From NCBI RefSeq assembly GCF_036195045.1, contig NZ_CP108100.1, positions 1,302,001 to 1,366,000 on the forward strand: 64,000 bases of DNA, given 5' to 3'. The notes under the pieces are model-generated. The model saw nothing but the letters and a program-made list of their open reading frames with translations. It was not told the origin of the DNA and searched no databases. Source of the DNA: Streptomyces sp. NBC_00236. GTDB taxonomy: Bacteria; Actinomycetota; Actinomycetes; Streptomycetales; Streptomycetaceae. Position numbers and translations under genes: made by a program. Below, in pieces: positions 43,428-52,906 of this stretch (within the stretch, counting starts at the first letter, position 1; every line of letters begins with the position of its first letter).

Positions 43428-43487
43428 CCATGAGCGCAGTCCGCAGGTCCACATCGTCGCGCCTGCCCGATCGGCCCGGAGGCCCGC

Positions 43488-44525
43488 GTGACCAGACCCG
43501 CACCACCCGGCCCGCCCCGGCCCACCAGCCGCGACGTGGCACGGGCCGCAGGCGTCTCCCAGGCCACCGTCTCCCTGGTCCTCGGTGACAAATGGCGCGG
43601 CCGGGTCTCCGAGAGCACCGCCGGCCGGGTGCGCGACGCCGCCCGCGACCTCGGCTACCGGCCCAACCTGGCCGCCCGCAACCTGCGCCTCGGCCACACC
43701 AGGACCGCACTGCTGGTCGTCCCCGCCCTGACCAACGAGTTCTTCGCCCGGGTCTACACCGGCGCCGCCGCGGTCGCCGCGGAGCACGGCTTCGGCGTCG
43801 TCCTGTACCCGTCACCCGACGGCACGGGACCGGCCCGGGACCCCTTCGCCTCGGCACGCGCGGCCCTGGACGGGGTGATCGCCTCCTCGATGGCCGCCGA
43901 CGCCCTGGGCGCCCTGCGCGGCGCCGGACTCCCCCTGGTCATGCTCGACAGCGACCCCGCGGCGCCGGGCCCCGCGGCCAGGGTCAACCTCGACATCGCC
44001 GACGGGATGCGTCAGGTGGCCGGTCACCTGCTCTCCCTCGGCCACCGCCGCTTCCTCCACCTCGCCTCGGCCGTCGACTCCTGGACCTTCGCGGTCCGCG
44101 CCCGCGCCCTCCACGAGGCCCTGAGCGGCGTCCCCGGCAGCGACGTGCGGACCGTGCCCGCCGCGCTGGACGTACGGGCCGGCCGCGACGCGGCGGAACG
44201 CGCGCTGGTCCTCCCCGGGCCCCGCCCCACCGCCGTCGTCTGCGACGACGACATCCTGGCCGCGGGTGCCTGCAAGGCCGCCCGCCGGCTCGGGCTGCGT
44301 GTTCCGGACGACCTCTCGGTCACCGGCTTCGACGACCTGGCCCTGGCCACGGCGGTCGAGCCGGAACTCACCACGGTGCGGCTGCCCGCCGAGCAGGTCG
44401 GTGAGCGCGGCATGAGCGCCCTCCTGGCCGTGCTCGAAGGCCGGCAGGCCGAGCCCGGCAGCCTGCCCGTACACCTCGTCGTACGGGGCTCCAGCGCGCC
44501 GCCGCCCGCCGGCCCCACCGCATGA
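43488..44525 (+). CDS. LacI-family transcriptional regulator
   Basis: 345 residues. The N-terminal LacI HTH (TSRDVARAAGVSQATVSLVLGDKWRGRVSESTAGRVRDAARDLGYRPNLAARNLR) covers about residues 13-70, and a periplasmic-binding-protein-like effector domain follows (ALLVVPALTNEFFARVYTGAAAVA.., VTGFDDLALA..VRLPAEQVGERGM). GTG with GGAGG upstream. It is divergent from the MFS transporter and probably represses it. The MFS/LacI pair between pafA and prcA also occurs in other Streptomyces, as I recall. Confidence 0.9.
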   Translation: MTRPAPPGPPRPTSRDVARAAGVSQATVSLVLGDKWRGRVSESTAGRVRDAARDLGYRPNLAARNLRLGHTRTALLVVPALTNEFFARVYTGAAAVAAEHGFGVVLYPSPDGTGPARDPFASARAALDGVIASSMAADALGALRGAGLPLVMLDSDPAAPGPAARVNLDIADGMRQVAGHLLSLGHRRFLHLASAVDSWTFAVRARALHEALSGVPGSDVRTVPAALDVRAGRDAAERALVLPGPRPTAVVCDDDILAAGACKAARRLGLRVPDDLSVTGFDDLALATAVEPELTTVRLPAEQVGERGMSALLAVLEGRQAEPGSLPVHLVVRGSSAPPPAGPTA

Positions 44526-44564
44526 CTGTGCCCCGGCCCGCCGGAGAGGCGAACCGGGGCACAG
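44526..44564. terminator. Bidirectional terminator between LacI gene and prcA
   Basis: CTGTGCCCCGG and CCGGGGCACAG form a perfect 11-bp stem with a 17-base loop, between the convergent LacI-family and prcA genes. Confidence 0.75.
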
Positions 44565-44583
44565 GAGGATCACACGGAACCGG

Positions 44584-45447
44584 CTACTCGACGTCGCCGC
44601 CGGAGTCGGTGGAGTCACCGGCGCCGGAGGAGTCCGGGGCTGCCTTCTTCCCGCCCGGCTTGCCCGCGTCCGTCGTGGCGGCGGAGGTGTCCGCGCCGTC
44701 GGCTTCCTCGGTGTCCGAAGGGGCGTCCGTCGGCGTCGCACCGGCGCCGTCGGCCTCCAGCAGCCGCGCGAGCTGCCGGCCGACGATCCGCTTGAACTTG
44801 CGCTGCTGCGGCCTCGTACGGTCCAGGACCGCGACCTCCAGCCGTTCCGCGGGGATCTCCCGCTCGCTGCCGTTGGGATCGCGGGACAGCGCCTGCACCG
44901 CCAGCTTCAGCGCCTCGGCGAGCGACATCCCGTCACGGTGGCGCTGGTCGAGGAAGGTGCTGATCTGTTCCGCATTGCCGCCGACCGCGACCGAGCCGTG
45001 CTCGTCGACGATCGATCCGTCGTGCGGCAGCCGGTAGATCTGGTCGCCCTCGGGCCCGTCGCCGACCTCGGCGACCACCAGTTCCACCTCGTACGGTTTC
45101 TCGGCAGCACTGGAGAAAATGGTGCCGAGCGTCTGCGCGTAGACGTTCGCCAGTCCACGCGCCGTCACATCGTCGCGGTCATAGGTGTATCCGCGCAGAT
45201 CGGCGTAGCGCACTCCGCCGATGCGGAGATTCTCGTACTCGTTGTACTTGCCGGCGGCGGCGAAACCGATCCGGTCATAGATCTCGCTGAACTTGTGCAG
45301 CGCACGGGACGGGTTCTCGCCGACGAACACAATGCCGTCGGCGTACTGCAGCACAACCAGGCTGCGACCACGGGCGATGCCCTTCCGGGCGTATTCCGCC
45401 CGGTCGGCCATGGCCTGCTGAGGTGAGACATAGAACGGCGTCGACAC
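44584..45447 (-). CDS. prcA: Proteasome subunit alpha
   Basis: 287-residue alpha subunit of the 20S proteasome. The N-terminal gating segment [27 protein letters not shown] and the core [44 protein letters not shown] are characteristic. A long acidic Ser/Ala-rich C-terminal tail (from about residue 240) is typical of Streptomyces PrcA. It lacks the catalytic Thr, as expected. Encoded 59 bases downstream of prcB. It forms the outer rings that dock the ARC ATPase. Confidence 0.96.
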   Translation of the reverse strand: MSTPFYVSPQQAMADRAEYARKGIARGRSLVVLQYADGIVFVGENPSRALHKFSEIYDRIGFAAAGKYNEYENLRIGGVRYADLRGYTYDRDDVTARGLANVYAQTLGTIFSSAAEKPYEVELVVAEVGDGPEGDQIYRLPHDGSIVDEHGSVAVGGNAEQISTFLDQRHRDGMSLAEALKLAVQALSRDPNGSEREIPAERLEVAVLDRTRPQQRKFKRIVGRQLARLLEADGAGATPTDAPSDTEEADGADTSAATTDAGKPGGKKAAPDSSGAGDSTDSGGDVE

Positions 45448-45506
45448 CGGCTATCCGTCCCTTTCTGTCAGTGGCAGGAGCATCGAAGAAGCCTCGGAAC
45501 GGGCGG

Positions 45507-46352
45507 TCAGAGCAGCGCGGCGCGCGGGCCGTCGGGCTGTTCCAGCCGGCGTTCCAGAATCGAGCGGGCGATCTCGGAGGATTCCGTCTCGGTCAGCTTC
45601 CGGAAGCCCTCGTCGGTGATGACGGTGAGGATCGGATAGATACGACGGCCCACGTCCGGACCACCGGTCGCCGAGTCGTCGTCCGCCGCGTCGTACAACG
45701 CCTGTACGACCAGCGTGAGCGTCTGCTCCTCCGTCAGGTCCTCGCGGTAGAGCTTCTTCATCGAGTTGCGGGCGAAGATCGAACCGGATCCGGTGGACGC
45801 GTACCCGTGCTCCTCGGAACGGCCGCCGGTGACGTCGTAGCTGAAGATCCGGCCCCGCTCGCGGTCGACGTCGTAGCCGGCGAAGAGCGGCACCACGGCG
45901 AGGCCCTGCATGGCCATCGCGAGGTTGCTCCGGATCATCGTGGAGAGCCGGTTCGCCTTGCCCTCCAGGGAGAGCTGGGCCCCCTCGACCTTCTCGAAGT
46001 GCTCCAGCTCCAGCTGGAAGAGCTTGACCATCTCCACGGCCAGACCGGCCGTGCCGGCGATACCCACCGCCGAGTACTCGTCGGCCGGGAAGACCTTCTC
46101 GATGTCGCGCTGCGCGATCATGTTGCCCATGGTCGCCCGCCGGTCACCGGCCAGGACGACACCGCCGGGGAAGGAGGCCGCGACGATCGTGGTGCCGTGC
46201 GGCGCCTCGATGGCCCCCTTCATGGGCGGCAGCTGCCGGTTGCCCGGGAGCATCCCGGGCGACTGGTCGGACAGGAAGTCCATGAACGAAGAGGACCCGG
46301 GCGTCAGGAAGGCAGCTGGTAGACGCCCGGTGCTACGAGTGTTGGCTTCCAC
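45507..46352 (-). CDS. prcB: Proteasome subunit beta
   Basis: 281-residue catalytic subunit. A 53-residue propeptide is followed by the N-terminal nucleophile Thr54 in [28 protein letters not shown]; the Asp/Lys of the catalytic centre are in AGDRRAT and the following [20 protein letters not shown]. Cleavage at Gly53-Thr54 activates it. GTG start at 46352. Its first 49 bases overlap the end of the small endonuclease VII-like ORF, so it is probably translationally coupled to it. Confidence 0.96.
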   Translation of the reverse strand: MEANTRSTGRLPAAFLTPGSSSFMDFLSDQSPGMLPGNRQLPPMKGAIEAPHGTTIVAASFPGGVVLAGDRRATMGNMIAQRDIEKVFPADEYSAVGIAGTAGLAVEMVKLFQLELEHFEKVEGAQLSLEGKANRLSTMIRSNLAMAMQGLAVVPLFAGYDVDRERGRIFSYDVTGGRSEEHGYASTGSGSIFARNSMKKLYREDLTEEQTLTLVVQALYDAADDDSATGGPDVGRRIYPILTVITDEGFRKLTETESSEIARSILERRLEQPDGPRAALL

Positions 46353-46579
46353 GCGTTTCCCTCCAGGTAAGCGATGGCCCTGCGCAAGGTGTCAGGATCA
46401 TCTCCCAACTTGCCTACGGCCGAATTGCAGTTGAAGCACCGTATGCCACGGACCCTACCCGTCCGACGGCGGTGATCCACATGTGTGGCGGAGGCATTCG
46501 GACCGATCGCGGTCCGAGCCCGCGGATGAGGCCGGCGGCCGTGCGGCACAGGCCGAAGCCCGTGCCGCACGCCGGTCAC
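46304..46579 (-). CDS. Short endonuclease VII-like (HNH) ORF between pup and prcB
   Basis: About 91 residues. The C-terminal half, [42 protein letters not shown], is a clear recombination endonuclease VII signature (VDH..TG.VRG..C..CN.A.G). The first zinc-binding CxxC pair and core N-terminus of the family are absent, and the sequence before VDH is Pro/Arg-rich, so it looks truncated or repurposed. The start is uncertain (GTG 46579, weak ribosome site). The stop lies 49 bases inside prcB. It may serve mainly to couple translation between pup and prcB. Confidence 0.6.
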   Translation of the reverse strand: MTGVRHGLRPVPHGRRPHPRARTAIGPNASATHVDHRRRTGRVRGIRCFNCNSAVGKLGDDPDTLRRAIAYLEGNAWKPTLVAPGVYQLPS

Positions 46580-46599
46580 CGGTGAGGGCGCCGGGCCGG

Positions 46600-46818
46600 T
46601 TACTCCCCGCCCTTTTGGACGAACGAGCGAACGAAGTCCTCGGCATTGGCCTCGAGCACGTCGTCGATCTCGTCGAGGACGTCGTCCACGTCGTCGCTGA
46701 GCTTCTCCTGTCGCTCCTTGAGGTCCTCGGAGCCCTGCGCCTCCTGGGCCTGCTCCTCGACCTCCTCGGTGGAGCGCGTCGCCTTCTGCTGTCCGCCGCC
46801 GGTGTCCTTGGTCGCCAT
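46600..46818 (-). CDS. pup: Prokaryotic ubiquitin-like protein Pup
   Basis: 72-residue disordered tagging protein. The N-terminus MATKDTGGGQQKATRS, the acidic coiled-coil-forming middle (KLSDDVDDVLDEIDDVLEANAEDFVRSFVQ) that binds ARC, and the C-terminal Gly-Gly-Glu are diagnostic. The encoded terminal Glu means no Dop deamidation is needed before ligation, unlike GGQ Pup of mycobacteria. ATG 46818 has a GGGTGAG site and is preferred to an in-frame start at 46827. Confidence 0.96.
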   Translation of the reverse strand: MATKDTGGGQQKATRSTEEVEEQAQEAQGSEDLKERQEKLSDDVDDVLDEIDDVLEANAEDFVRSFVQKGGE

Positions 46819-46938
46819 ATAGCTCACCCCGCTCGGTTCGAAGCACTTGATCAGACCCTACCTACGGGGTCCGACATTGGCCCGGTACTTGTCTCAACGT
46901 CCGGAGGTCATCGGAATGATTCCCCGTCGGCGGCCCTT

Positions 46939-48450
46939 TCAGCCGCCCTGCAGCACCCGGACCAGCTCTTCCGCCGTACGGCAGCGGTCCAGGAGCGCCT
47001 TGACGTGGTCGCGGGTGCCCCGCAGCGGCTCCATGGTGGGTACCCGCTGCAGGGAGTCATGGCCCGGCAGGTCGAAGATGACCGAGTCCCAGGAGGCCGC
47101 GGCCACGTCGTCCGCGTACTGCTCCAGGCAGCGACCGCGGAAATACGCCCTGGTGTCCTCCGGAGGCGCTGTACGGGCCTTCTCGACCTCGTTCTCGTCC
47201 AGCAGGCGTTTCATCCTGCCCCGGGCCACCAGGCGGTTGTAGAGGCCCTTCTCGGGCCGTACGTCGGCGTACTGCAGGTCCACCAGGTGCAGGCGGGGCG
47301 CGTCCCAGTCCAGGCTGTCGCGGCGGCGGTAGCCCTCCATGAGCTCCCGCTTGGCGATCCAGTCCAGCTCGCGGGACAGGCTCATCGGATCGTTCTCCAG
47401 CCGGTTGAGCGTGTCCTCCCAGCGGATCAGGATGTCCTTGGTCTGCTCGTCGGCGTCCGCCCCGTACCGCTCCTCGACGTACTTGCGGCCCAGCTCGAAG
47501 TACTCCATCTGGAGCTGGACAGCGGTGAGTGTCCGGCCGCTGCGCAGCGTGATCAGCTGCTGGAGGTCCGGGTCGTGGGAGACCTGGTGGAGGGTGCGCA
47601 CGGGCTGGTCGACGGCCAGGTCGACATTGATGAAGCCGTCCTCGATCATGGAGAGGACCAGCGAGGTGGTGCCCAGCTTGAGGTAGGTGGAGATCTCCGA
47701 GAGGTTCGCGTCCCCGATGATCACGTGGAGCCTGCGGTACTTCTCGGCGTCGGAGTGGGGCTCGTCGCGGGTGTTGATGATCGGCCGCTTGAGGGTGGTC
47801 TCCAGACCGACCTCGACCTCGAAGTAGTCGGCGCGCTGACTGATCTGGAACCCGTGCTCGTGGCCGTCCTGGCCGATTCCGACCCGGCCCGCACCGGTGA
47901 CGACCTGGCGCGAGACGAAGAACGGCGTCAGATGGCGCACGATGTCGGAGAACGGCGTCTCGCGCTTCATCAGGTAGTTCTCGTGGGTGCCGTACGAGGC
48001 GCCCTTGTTGTCGGTGTTGTTCTTGTACAGATGGATCGGCTGGGCGCCCGGGAGCTGGGCAGCACGCTCGGCGGCCTCGGCCATGATCCGCTCGCCGGCC
48101 TTGTCCCACAGGACCGCGTCCCTGGGATTGGTGATCTCCGGCGAGCTGTACTCGGGGTGCGCGTGGTCGACGTAGAGCCGTGCGCCGTTGGTGAGGATGA
48201 CGTTGGCCAGGCCGATGTCCTCATCGGTGAGCTGGCTGGAGTCGGCGGTCTCGCGGGCGAGGTCGAAGCCTCGCGCGTCGCGCAGCGGGTTCTCCTCCTC
48301 GAAGTCCCAGCGGGCGCGGCGCGCCCGGTGCATCGCCGCCGCGTAGGCGTTGACGATCTGGGACGAGGTGAGCATGGCATTGGCGTTGGGGTGACCTGGC
48401 ACGGAGATCCCGTACTCGGTCTCGATGCCCATTACTCGCCGTACGGTCAT
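46939..48450 (-). CDS. dop: Depupylase/deamidase Dop
   Basis: 503-residue glutamine-synthetase-like enzyme paralogous to Paf[28 protein letters not shown] at the N-terminus, with the loop that follows it, distinguishes Dop. [28 protein letters not shown] and [31 protein letters not shown] are the shared core. Because Pup here ends in Glu, the main role should be removing Pup from substrates rather than deamidation. It sits between arc and pup on the same strand. Confidence 0.96.
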   Translation of the reverse strand: MTVRRVMGIETEYGISVPGHPNANAMLTSSQIVNAYAAAMHRARRARWDFEEENPLRDARGFDLARETADSSQLTDEDIGLANVILTNGARLYVDHAHPEYSSPEITNPRDAVLWDKAGERIMAEAAERAAQLPGAQPIHLYKNNTDNKGASYGTHENYLMKRETPFSDIVRHLTPFFVSRQVVTGAGRVGIGQDGHEHGFQISQRADYFEVEVGLETTLKRPIINTRDEPHSDAEKYRRLHVIIGDANLSEISTYLKLGTTSLVLSMIEDGFINVDLAVDQPVRTLHQVSHDPDLQQLITLRSGRTLTAVQLQMEYFELGRKYVEERYGADADEQTKDILIRWEDTLNRLENDPMSLSRELDWIAKRELMEGYRRRDSLDWDAPRLHLVDLQYADVRPEKGLYNRLVARGRMKRLLDENEVEKARTAPPEDTRAYFRGRCLEQYADDVAAASWDSVIFDLPGHDSLQRVPTMEPLRGTRDHVKALLDRCRTAEELVRVLQGG

Positions 48451-48642
48451 GCGGCCCTCCTTGCCCGGCGACGCTCCCTTCCGGGGCGGCGCTCAAGTAC
48501 CGCTGCTTTTCCGGTGCGTGCGCGGTTTGCCCGTTCCCGCACTGCGCGACCGGGCGGTACGCCAGAGCCTAGAGCGCCTCTGTGCCGGTGGGGAGATCAA
48601 TTACGTCATTACTGCGGTGTCGTGGGAGCTGTCCGGAAAGCA

Positions 48643-48680
48643 ACCGGCTGCGGATGCCCGGCCGGGCATCCGCAGCCGGT
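48643..48680 (-). terminator. Terminator after arc
   Basis: A perfect 38-bp palindrome with 19-bp arms (ACCGGCTGCGGATGCCCGG). It begins eight bases beyond the arc stop on the minus strand and separates arc from dop. The rest of the ~240-bp gap shows no gene. Confidence 0.8.
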
Positions 48681-48687
48681 CTGCGTT

Positions 48688-50454
48688 CTAGAGGTACTGC
48701 CCGGTATTCGCCACCGTGTCGATGGAGCGACCGGTGTCCGCGCCCTGCTTTCCGGTGACGAGTGTGCGGATGAAGACGATCCGCTCACCCTTCTTGCCGG
48801 AGATCCTGGCCCAGTCGTCCGGGTTGGTGGTGTTCGGCAGGTCCTCGTTCTCCTTGAACTCGTCCACGCAGGCCTGGAGGAGATGGGAGACGCGCAGGCC
48901 CTTCTGGCCCTGCTCGAGGAATGCCTTGATGGCCATCTTCTTGGCCCGGTCGACGATGTTCTGGATCATCGCGCCGGAGTTGAAGTCCTTGAAGTACAGG
49001 ACTTCCTTGTCGCCGTTGGCGTACGTGACCTCGAGGAAGCGGTTCTCCTCGGACTCGGTGTACATCCGCTCGACGACCGACTGGATCATCGCGTGAGCCG
49101 CGGCCTCCTTGGAGCCCGTGTGCTCGGCCAGGTCGTCCGCGTGCAGGGGCAGCGAGGGCGTGAGGTACTTCGCGAAGATGTCCTTCGCGGCCTCTGCGTC
49201 GGGACGCTCGATCTTGATCTTCACATCGAGGCGGCCGGGACGCAGGATCGCGGGGTCGATCATGTCCTCGCGGTTGGAGGCGCCGATGACGATGACGTTC
49301 TCCAGGCCCTCGACGCCGTCGATCTCGGCGAGCAGCTGGGGGACGATGGTGTTCTCCACGTCCGAGCTGACGCCGGATCCGCGGGTGCGGAAGAGGGACT
49401 CCATCTCGTCGAAGAAGACGATGACGGGGGTACCCTCACTCGCCTTCTCGCGGGCACGCTGGAAGACCAGGCGGATGTGGCGCTCGGTCTCGCCGACGTA
49501 CTTGTTGAGGAGCTCCGGACCCTTGATGTTGAGGAAGTAGCTCTTCCCGGCCGGCTGGCCGGTGACTTCGGCGACCTTCTTGGCGAGGGAGTTGGCGACC
49601 GCCTTGGCAATGAGGGTCTTGCCGCAGCCGGGCGGGCCGTAGAGCAGGATGCCCTTCGGCGGCCGGAGCTCGTGTTCCTTGAAGAGGTCGGGGTGCAGGT
49701 AGGGGAGCTCGACCGCGTCGCGGATCAGCTCGATCTGGTCGCCCAGGCCACCGATCTTGTTGTAGTCGATGTCCGGGACTTCTTCGAGGACGAGCTCTTC
49801 GACCTCGCTCTTGGGGACGACTTCGTAGACGTAGCCGGACCTGGGTTCGAGCAGCAGGGCGTCGCCGGGGCGGATGGTGATGTCCAGCAACGGCTCGGCG
49901 AGCCGCACCACCCGTTCCTCGTCGGTGTGCCCGACCACCAGGGCTCGTTCGCCGTCCTCAAGGATCTCCTTGAGGGTGACGATGTCCCCGGCCCGCTCGA
50001 ATTCCATGGCGTCGACCACGTTGAGCGCTTCGTTGAGCATGACTTCCTGGCCGCGCCGGAGGTCTTCGAGCTCAACGCTGGGACTGACGTTCACCCGGAG
50101 CTTGCGGCCCCCGGTGAAGATGTCGCAGGTGCCGTCCTCGTTCGCATGCAGGAACACACCGAAGCCGGCCGGCGGCTGTGCGAGCCGGTCGACCTCTTCC
50201 TTGAGGGCCACGATCTGGTCGCGGGCCTCGCGGAGTGTGCCGGCGAGCCGCTCGTTCTGTGCGGACACGCCTGCGAGGTTGGTCTGCAACTCGACGATCC
50301 GCTCTTCGAGAATCCTCGTATGACGCGGAGAGTCGGCGAGCTTACGTCGCAGGACGGCGATTTCCTGCTCAAGATAGGCGACCTGGCCGGCTGGGTCATC
50401 GGACCCCCGCCCGGGCCGGATGCCGCGGTTGATGTCGTCGTCGTGGGCTGCCAC
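48688..50454 (-). CDS. arc: Proteasome-associated AAA ATPase ARC (Mpa)
   Basis: 588-residue hexameric unfoldase that recruits pupylated proteins. An N-terminal coiled coil covers about residues 22-92, followed by tandem OB domains ([29 protein letters not shown]..). The AAA module has Walker [10 protein letters not shown] near residue 275, Walker [13 protein letters not shown], and the arginine-finger region ([19 protein letters not shown]). The C-terminal Gln-Tyr-Leu is the HbYX-like motif that docks into the proteasome alpha ring. GTG 50454 lies 8 bases after GGAGG and is preferred to the longer start at 50472. Confidence 0.96.
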   Translation of the reverse strand: MAAHDDDINRGIRPGRGSDDPAGQVAYLEQEIAVLRRKLADSPRHTRILEERIVELQTNLAGVSAQNERLAGTLREARDQIVALKEEVDRLAQPPAGFGVFLHANEDGTCDIFTGGRKLRVNVSPSVELEDLRRGQEVMLNEALNVVDAMEFERAGDIVTLKEILEDGERALVVGHTDEERVVRLAEPLLDITIRPGDALLLEPRSGYVYEVVPKSEVEELVLEEVPDIDYNKIGGLGDQIELIRDAVELPYLHPDLFKEHELRPPKGILLYGPPGCGKTLIAKAVANSLAKKVAEVTGQPAGKSYFLNIKGPELLNKYVGETERHIRLVFQRAREKASEGTPVIVFFDEMESLFRTRGSGVSSDVENTIVPQLLAEIDGVEGLENVIVIGASNREDMIDPAILRPGRLDVKIKIERPDAEAAKDIFAKYLTPSLPLHADDLAEHTGSKEAAAHAMIQSVVERMYTESEENRFLEVTYANGDKEVLYFKDFNSGAMIQNIVDRAKKMAIKAFLEQGQKGLRVSHLLQACVDEFKENEDLPNTTNPDDWARISGKKGERIVFIRTLVTGKQGADTGRSIDTVANTGQYL

Positions 50455-50492
50455 GGTCCTCACCTCCTCCAAGGGGAGCTGGACGCTTCCTG

Positions 50493-50520
50493 ACCCTACC
50501 TGGGTGGGTGATGATTGAAA
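50493..50520 (-). promoter_or_regulatory. Candidate arc promoter
   Basis: On the minus strand TTTCAA (50520-50515) and TAGGGT (50498-50493) have a 16-base spacer, about 40 bases before the arc start codon. A housekeeping-type promoter by inspection only. Confidence 0.4.
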
Positions 50521-50696
50521 CCCCTAGATCACAAAGACTGTGGGGCGTGTCCGATCTTCACCCTTGCGCCCTCTCCCTCGTGTCAGGTGAATACCCACCC
50601 TTCAACCTCCGAAAGCGGCCGGTTGTATCGTCGAAGTGTTCAACACCCGTCAGGGCTGGCTTTTTTTGGTTCGAATACGCAGGAACGGCAGGAGAA

Positions 50697-51008
50697 ATGA
50701 CCGTGCAGCAGGACGCTCCGACCGGTAGCGGGACTCAGGATCTGGAGGTCTGGATCGACCAGGACCTCTGCACGGGGGACGGCATCTGCGTGCAGTACGC
50801 GCCGGAGGTGTTCGAGCTGGACATCGACGGGCTCGCGTATGTGAAGAGCGATCAGGACGAGCTGCTCCAGGACAAGGGCGCGACCACGCGGGTTCCGCTG
50901 CCGATCCTCCAGGACGTGGTCGACTCGGCCAAGGAGTGCCCGGGCGACTGCATTCATGTACGGCGCGTTTCGGACAGGGTCGAGGTCTTCGGTCCCGAGG
51001 CGGCCTGA
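50697..51008 (+). CDS. Small ferredoxin, [3Fe-4S]/[4Fe-4S] single-cluster type
   Basis: 103-residue ferredoxin. The cluster ligands are Cys25 and Cys31 in LCTGDGICVQYAPEVFEL and Cys81 in KECPGDC; Cys85 is extra. The position of the second Cys of a CxxCxxC is Gly, as in [3Fe-4S] ferredoxins that donate electrons to P450s and similar oxygenases. No P450 is adjacent, so the partner is encoded elsewhere. ATG with GGAGA upstream. Divergent from arc across a 240-bp region without another visible gene. Confidence 0.87.
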   Translation: MTVQQDAPTGSGTQDLEVWIDQDLCTGDGICVQYAPEVFELDIDGLAYVKSDQDELLQDKGATTRVPLPILQDVVDSAKECPGDCIHVRRVSDRVEVFGPEAA

Positions 51009-51065
51009 CCGGGCGGTGCCGGCCGCCCGTCCGCGGGCCCGGACGGCGAACTCGCCGGGTGGCGG

Positions 51066-51653
51066 TCAGACGCCGGTGCCTGCGGGGTTCTCCGGTCCGC
51101 TGCCGCGTACGAAGGCACCGTTCCGCCACTGCCAGGTGACCTGCTCCTGCTCGTCCGGACAGCAGGAGGGCACCGAGGCCGAGGAGTAGCCGAGGAGGGT
51201 GGCGGAGACGACGCCGTCCCGCACCGCGAAGTCACCGACGCTCATCTTCTGGACGGGGTCCACCAGGGTCGCGACGATCCGTGGTGCGGCCCCGTTCCCC
51301 TGTGTGAGGACGTAGACGCCGCTGGGCGGGGTGCCGGATCCGGCCGCGCAGTGGACCACCGCGACGGTTTCCGGGCGGCCGTCGCCGTCGAGATCGTCGG
51401 GGACCTGTTTGGCCACGGTGTGGCCTGCTCCGCCGCATTCGAGGGGGAAGTCCGCACGGGCCGGGTCGGGCGCGACGGCAGGGGACGCGCCGTGCTGTGC
51501 CACGGTCCGGTGGGGGATGGAGGCCGAGGCGCTCTCGTCGGGCTGGAGCAGACCGGCTGCCGCCACGACGGCGGCCATGGCTGCCGCCGTGGCGAGCCAG
51601 TGCATCGGCGTGGTGTCGGTGTGCGCGAGGTCCGGGAGCGCGGAGGTCTGCAC
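51066..51653 (-). CDS. Predicted secreted or membrane-anchored protein of unknown function
   Basis: 195 residues with one N-terminal hydrophobic segment (about 20-38, LATAAAMAAVVAAAGLL). The extracytoplasmic domain starts FPLECGGAGHTVAKQVPDDLDGDGRPETVAVVHCAAGSG and ends SCCPDEQEQVTWQWRNGAFV. The DLDGDGRPE segment resembles an FG-GAP/calcium-binding loop, and the Cys pairs suggest disulfides. I do not recognise a named family. GTG 51653 is chosen because AGGAG lies nine bases upstream. It may occupy the position of a lipoprotein gene near arc in mycobacteria. Confidence 0.7.
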   Translation of the reverse strand: MQTSALPDLAHTDTTPMHWLATAAAMAAVVAAAGLLQPDESASASIPHRTVAQHGASPAVAPDPARADFPLECGGAGHTVAKQVPDDLDGDGRPETVAVVHCAAGSGTPPSGVYVLTQGNGAAPRIVATLVDPVQKMSVGDFAVRDGVVSATLLGYSSASVPSCCPDEQEQVTWQWRNGAFVRGSGPENPAGTGV

Positions 51654-51830
51654 GCGGGAGGTCTCCTGTGGTTCCTGTGGTGCGGAATGCCGGAAAGGCA
51701 GTGCCGTCGGCGGGACGTCGGCGGCGGGGTGGGGGTGGCCAGCATCGTGCCACACCTCACACGGCAGTGGAACGGTGGGGTCGCTACGGATCCCACCCGG
51801 CGTGCACCGCGCACTCATGGGCAACGAAAA

Positions 51831-51880
51831 GGCGCCGCCGCCGAGTTCCCGGGTCGGTCCGGGAACTCGGCGGCGGCGCC
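51831..51880 (-). terminator. Long perfect terminator hairpin after trmI
   Basis: Two 22-base arms starting GGCGCCGCCGCCGAGTTCCC pair perfectly around a 6-base loop. On the minus strand the stem is followed by TTTTCGTT. It ends the trmI transcript and insulates the secreted-protein gene. Confidence 0.88.
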
Positions 51881-51936
51881 GGTAGGTCGGGGTGCGCGGC
51901 GAAGGCGGCACCCCTGGTTCAGGCCGGCGGGCGGTC

Positions 51937-52845
51937 TCAGTCGCGGGCTGCGGAGCCGCTCTGGCTGCCCGGGCCCGTGTAGTCCTCGCCGTAGGCGCCC
52001 TTGGAGGGGCGGCGGCGGCGCGGCGGCGGCTGGACTCCGTCGGCCAGCCGGCGGGCGGTGACCAGGAATCCGGTGTGGCCGATCATGCGGTGGTCCGGGC
52101 GCACGGCGAGGCCCTCGACGTGCCAGTTGCGGATCATCGACTCCCAGGGCTGCGGTTCGGCGAAGCAGCCGATCTCACGGATGGACTCGACCGTCCGCGA
52201 GAGCTGGGTGGTGGTCGCTACGTACGCGCAGAGGATGCCGCCGGGGACGAGCGCCTTGGAGACGACGTCCAGGCACTCCCAGGGCGCGAGCATGTCCAGG
52301 ACGACGCGGTCCACGTCGGTCTCCGACAGGTTGTCCTGGAGGTCGCCGACCGTGAGCTGCCATGCGGGGTGCGGGCTGCCGAAGTAGCGCTCGACGTTCT
52401 GCTGGGCGATCTCGGCGAAGTCCTCGCGGCGCTCGTAGGAGTGCAGCATGCCCTGCTCGCCGATGGCGCGGAGCAGGAAGGTGGACAGTGCGCCGGATCC
52501 GACGCCGGCTTCCACGACGCGGGCGCCGGGGAAGATGTCGCCGAAGGCCAGGATCTGACCCGCGTCCTTGGGGTAGACCACGGCGGCGCCGCGGGGCATG
52601 GACAGGACGTAGTCGGGGAGCAGGGGGCGCAGCGCCAGGTAGACGACGTTTCCCGTGGTACGGACAACACTGCCCTCGGGAGCACCGATCAGCTCGTCGT
52701 GCGAGAAAGAACCCTTGTGGGTGTGGAAGTTCTTTCCGGCTTCGAGCGTGAAGGTGTAGTGGCGTCCCTTGGGATCCGTGAGCTGGACCTGGTCCCCGAC
52801 CTTGAAGGGCCCACGTCGGCGGGCGGCACCGGTCGGTTCAGACAT
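51937..52845 (-). CDS. trmI: tRNA (adenine-N1-)-methyltransferase TrmI
   Basis: 302-residue SAM-dependent enzyme that methylates A58 (and neighbours) in tRNA. The N-terminal beta domain includes FKVGDQVQLTDPKGRHYTFTLEAGKNFHTHKGSFSHDELIG. The Rossmann core has VVEAGVGSGALSTFLLRAIG (motif I), YERREDFAEIAQQNVERYFG, and LDMLAPWECLDVVSKALVPGG. RYVAxTTQ-like AYVATTTQLSRTVE is conserved in the family. ATG 52845. A homologue lies near arc in M. tuberculosis too (Rv2118c). Confidence 0.94.
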   Translation of the reverse strand: MSEPTGAARRRGPFKVGDQVQLTDPKGRHYTFTLEAGKNFHTHKGSFSHDELIGAPEGSVVRTTGNVVYLALRPLLPDYVLSMPRGAAVVYPKDAGQILAFGDIFPGARVVEAGVGSGALSTFLLRAIGEQGMLHSYERREDFAEIAQQNVERYFGSPHPAWQLTVGDLQDNLSETDVDRVVLDMLAPWECLDVVSKALVPGGILCAYVATTTQLSRTVESIREIGCFAEPQPWESMIRNWHVEGLAVRPDHRMIGHTGFLVTARRLADGVQPPPRRRRPSKGAYGEDYTGPGSQSGSAARD

Positions 52846-52906
52846 GTGACCAGCGTACCGGTGTTTCCGGGGCCTCCGACCGCCCGCCCTGGCAGGGCTA
52901 CGGCCG

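Noticed and set aside
46483-50493. 1336-codon plus-strand open frame across pup, dop and arc
   Set aside because: It is a shadow of three clearly identified minus-strand genes. High G/C at third positions removes stop codons from the opposite frame, and its translation matches no family.
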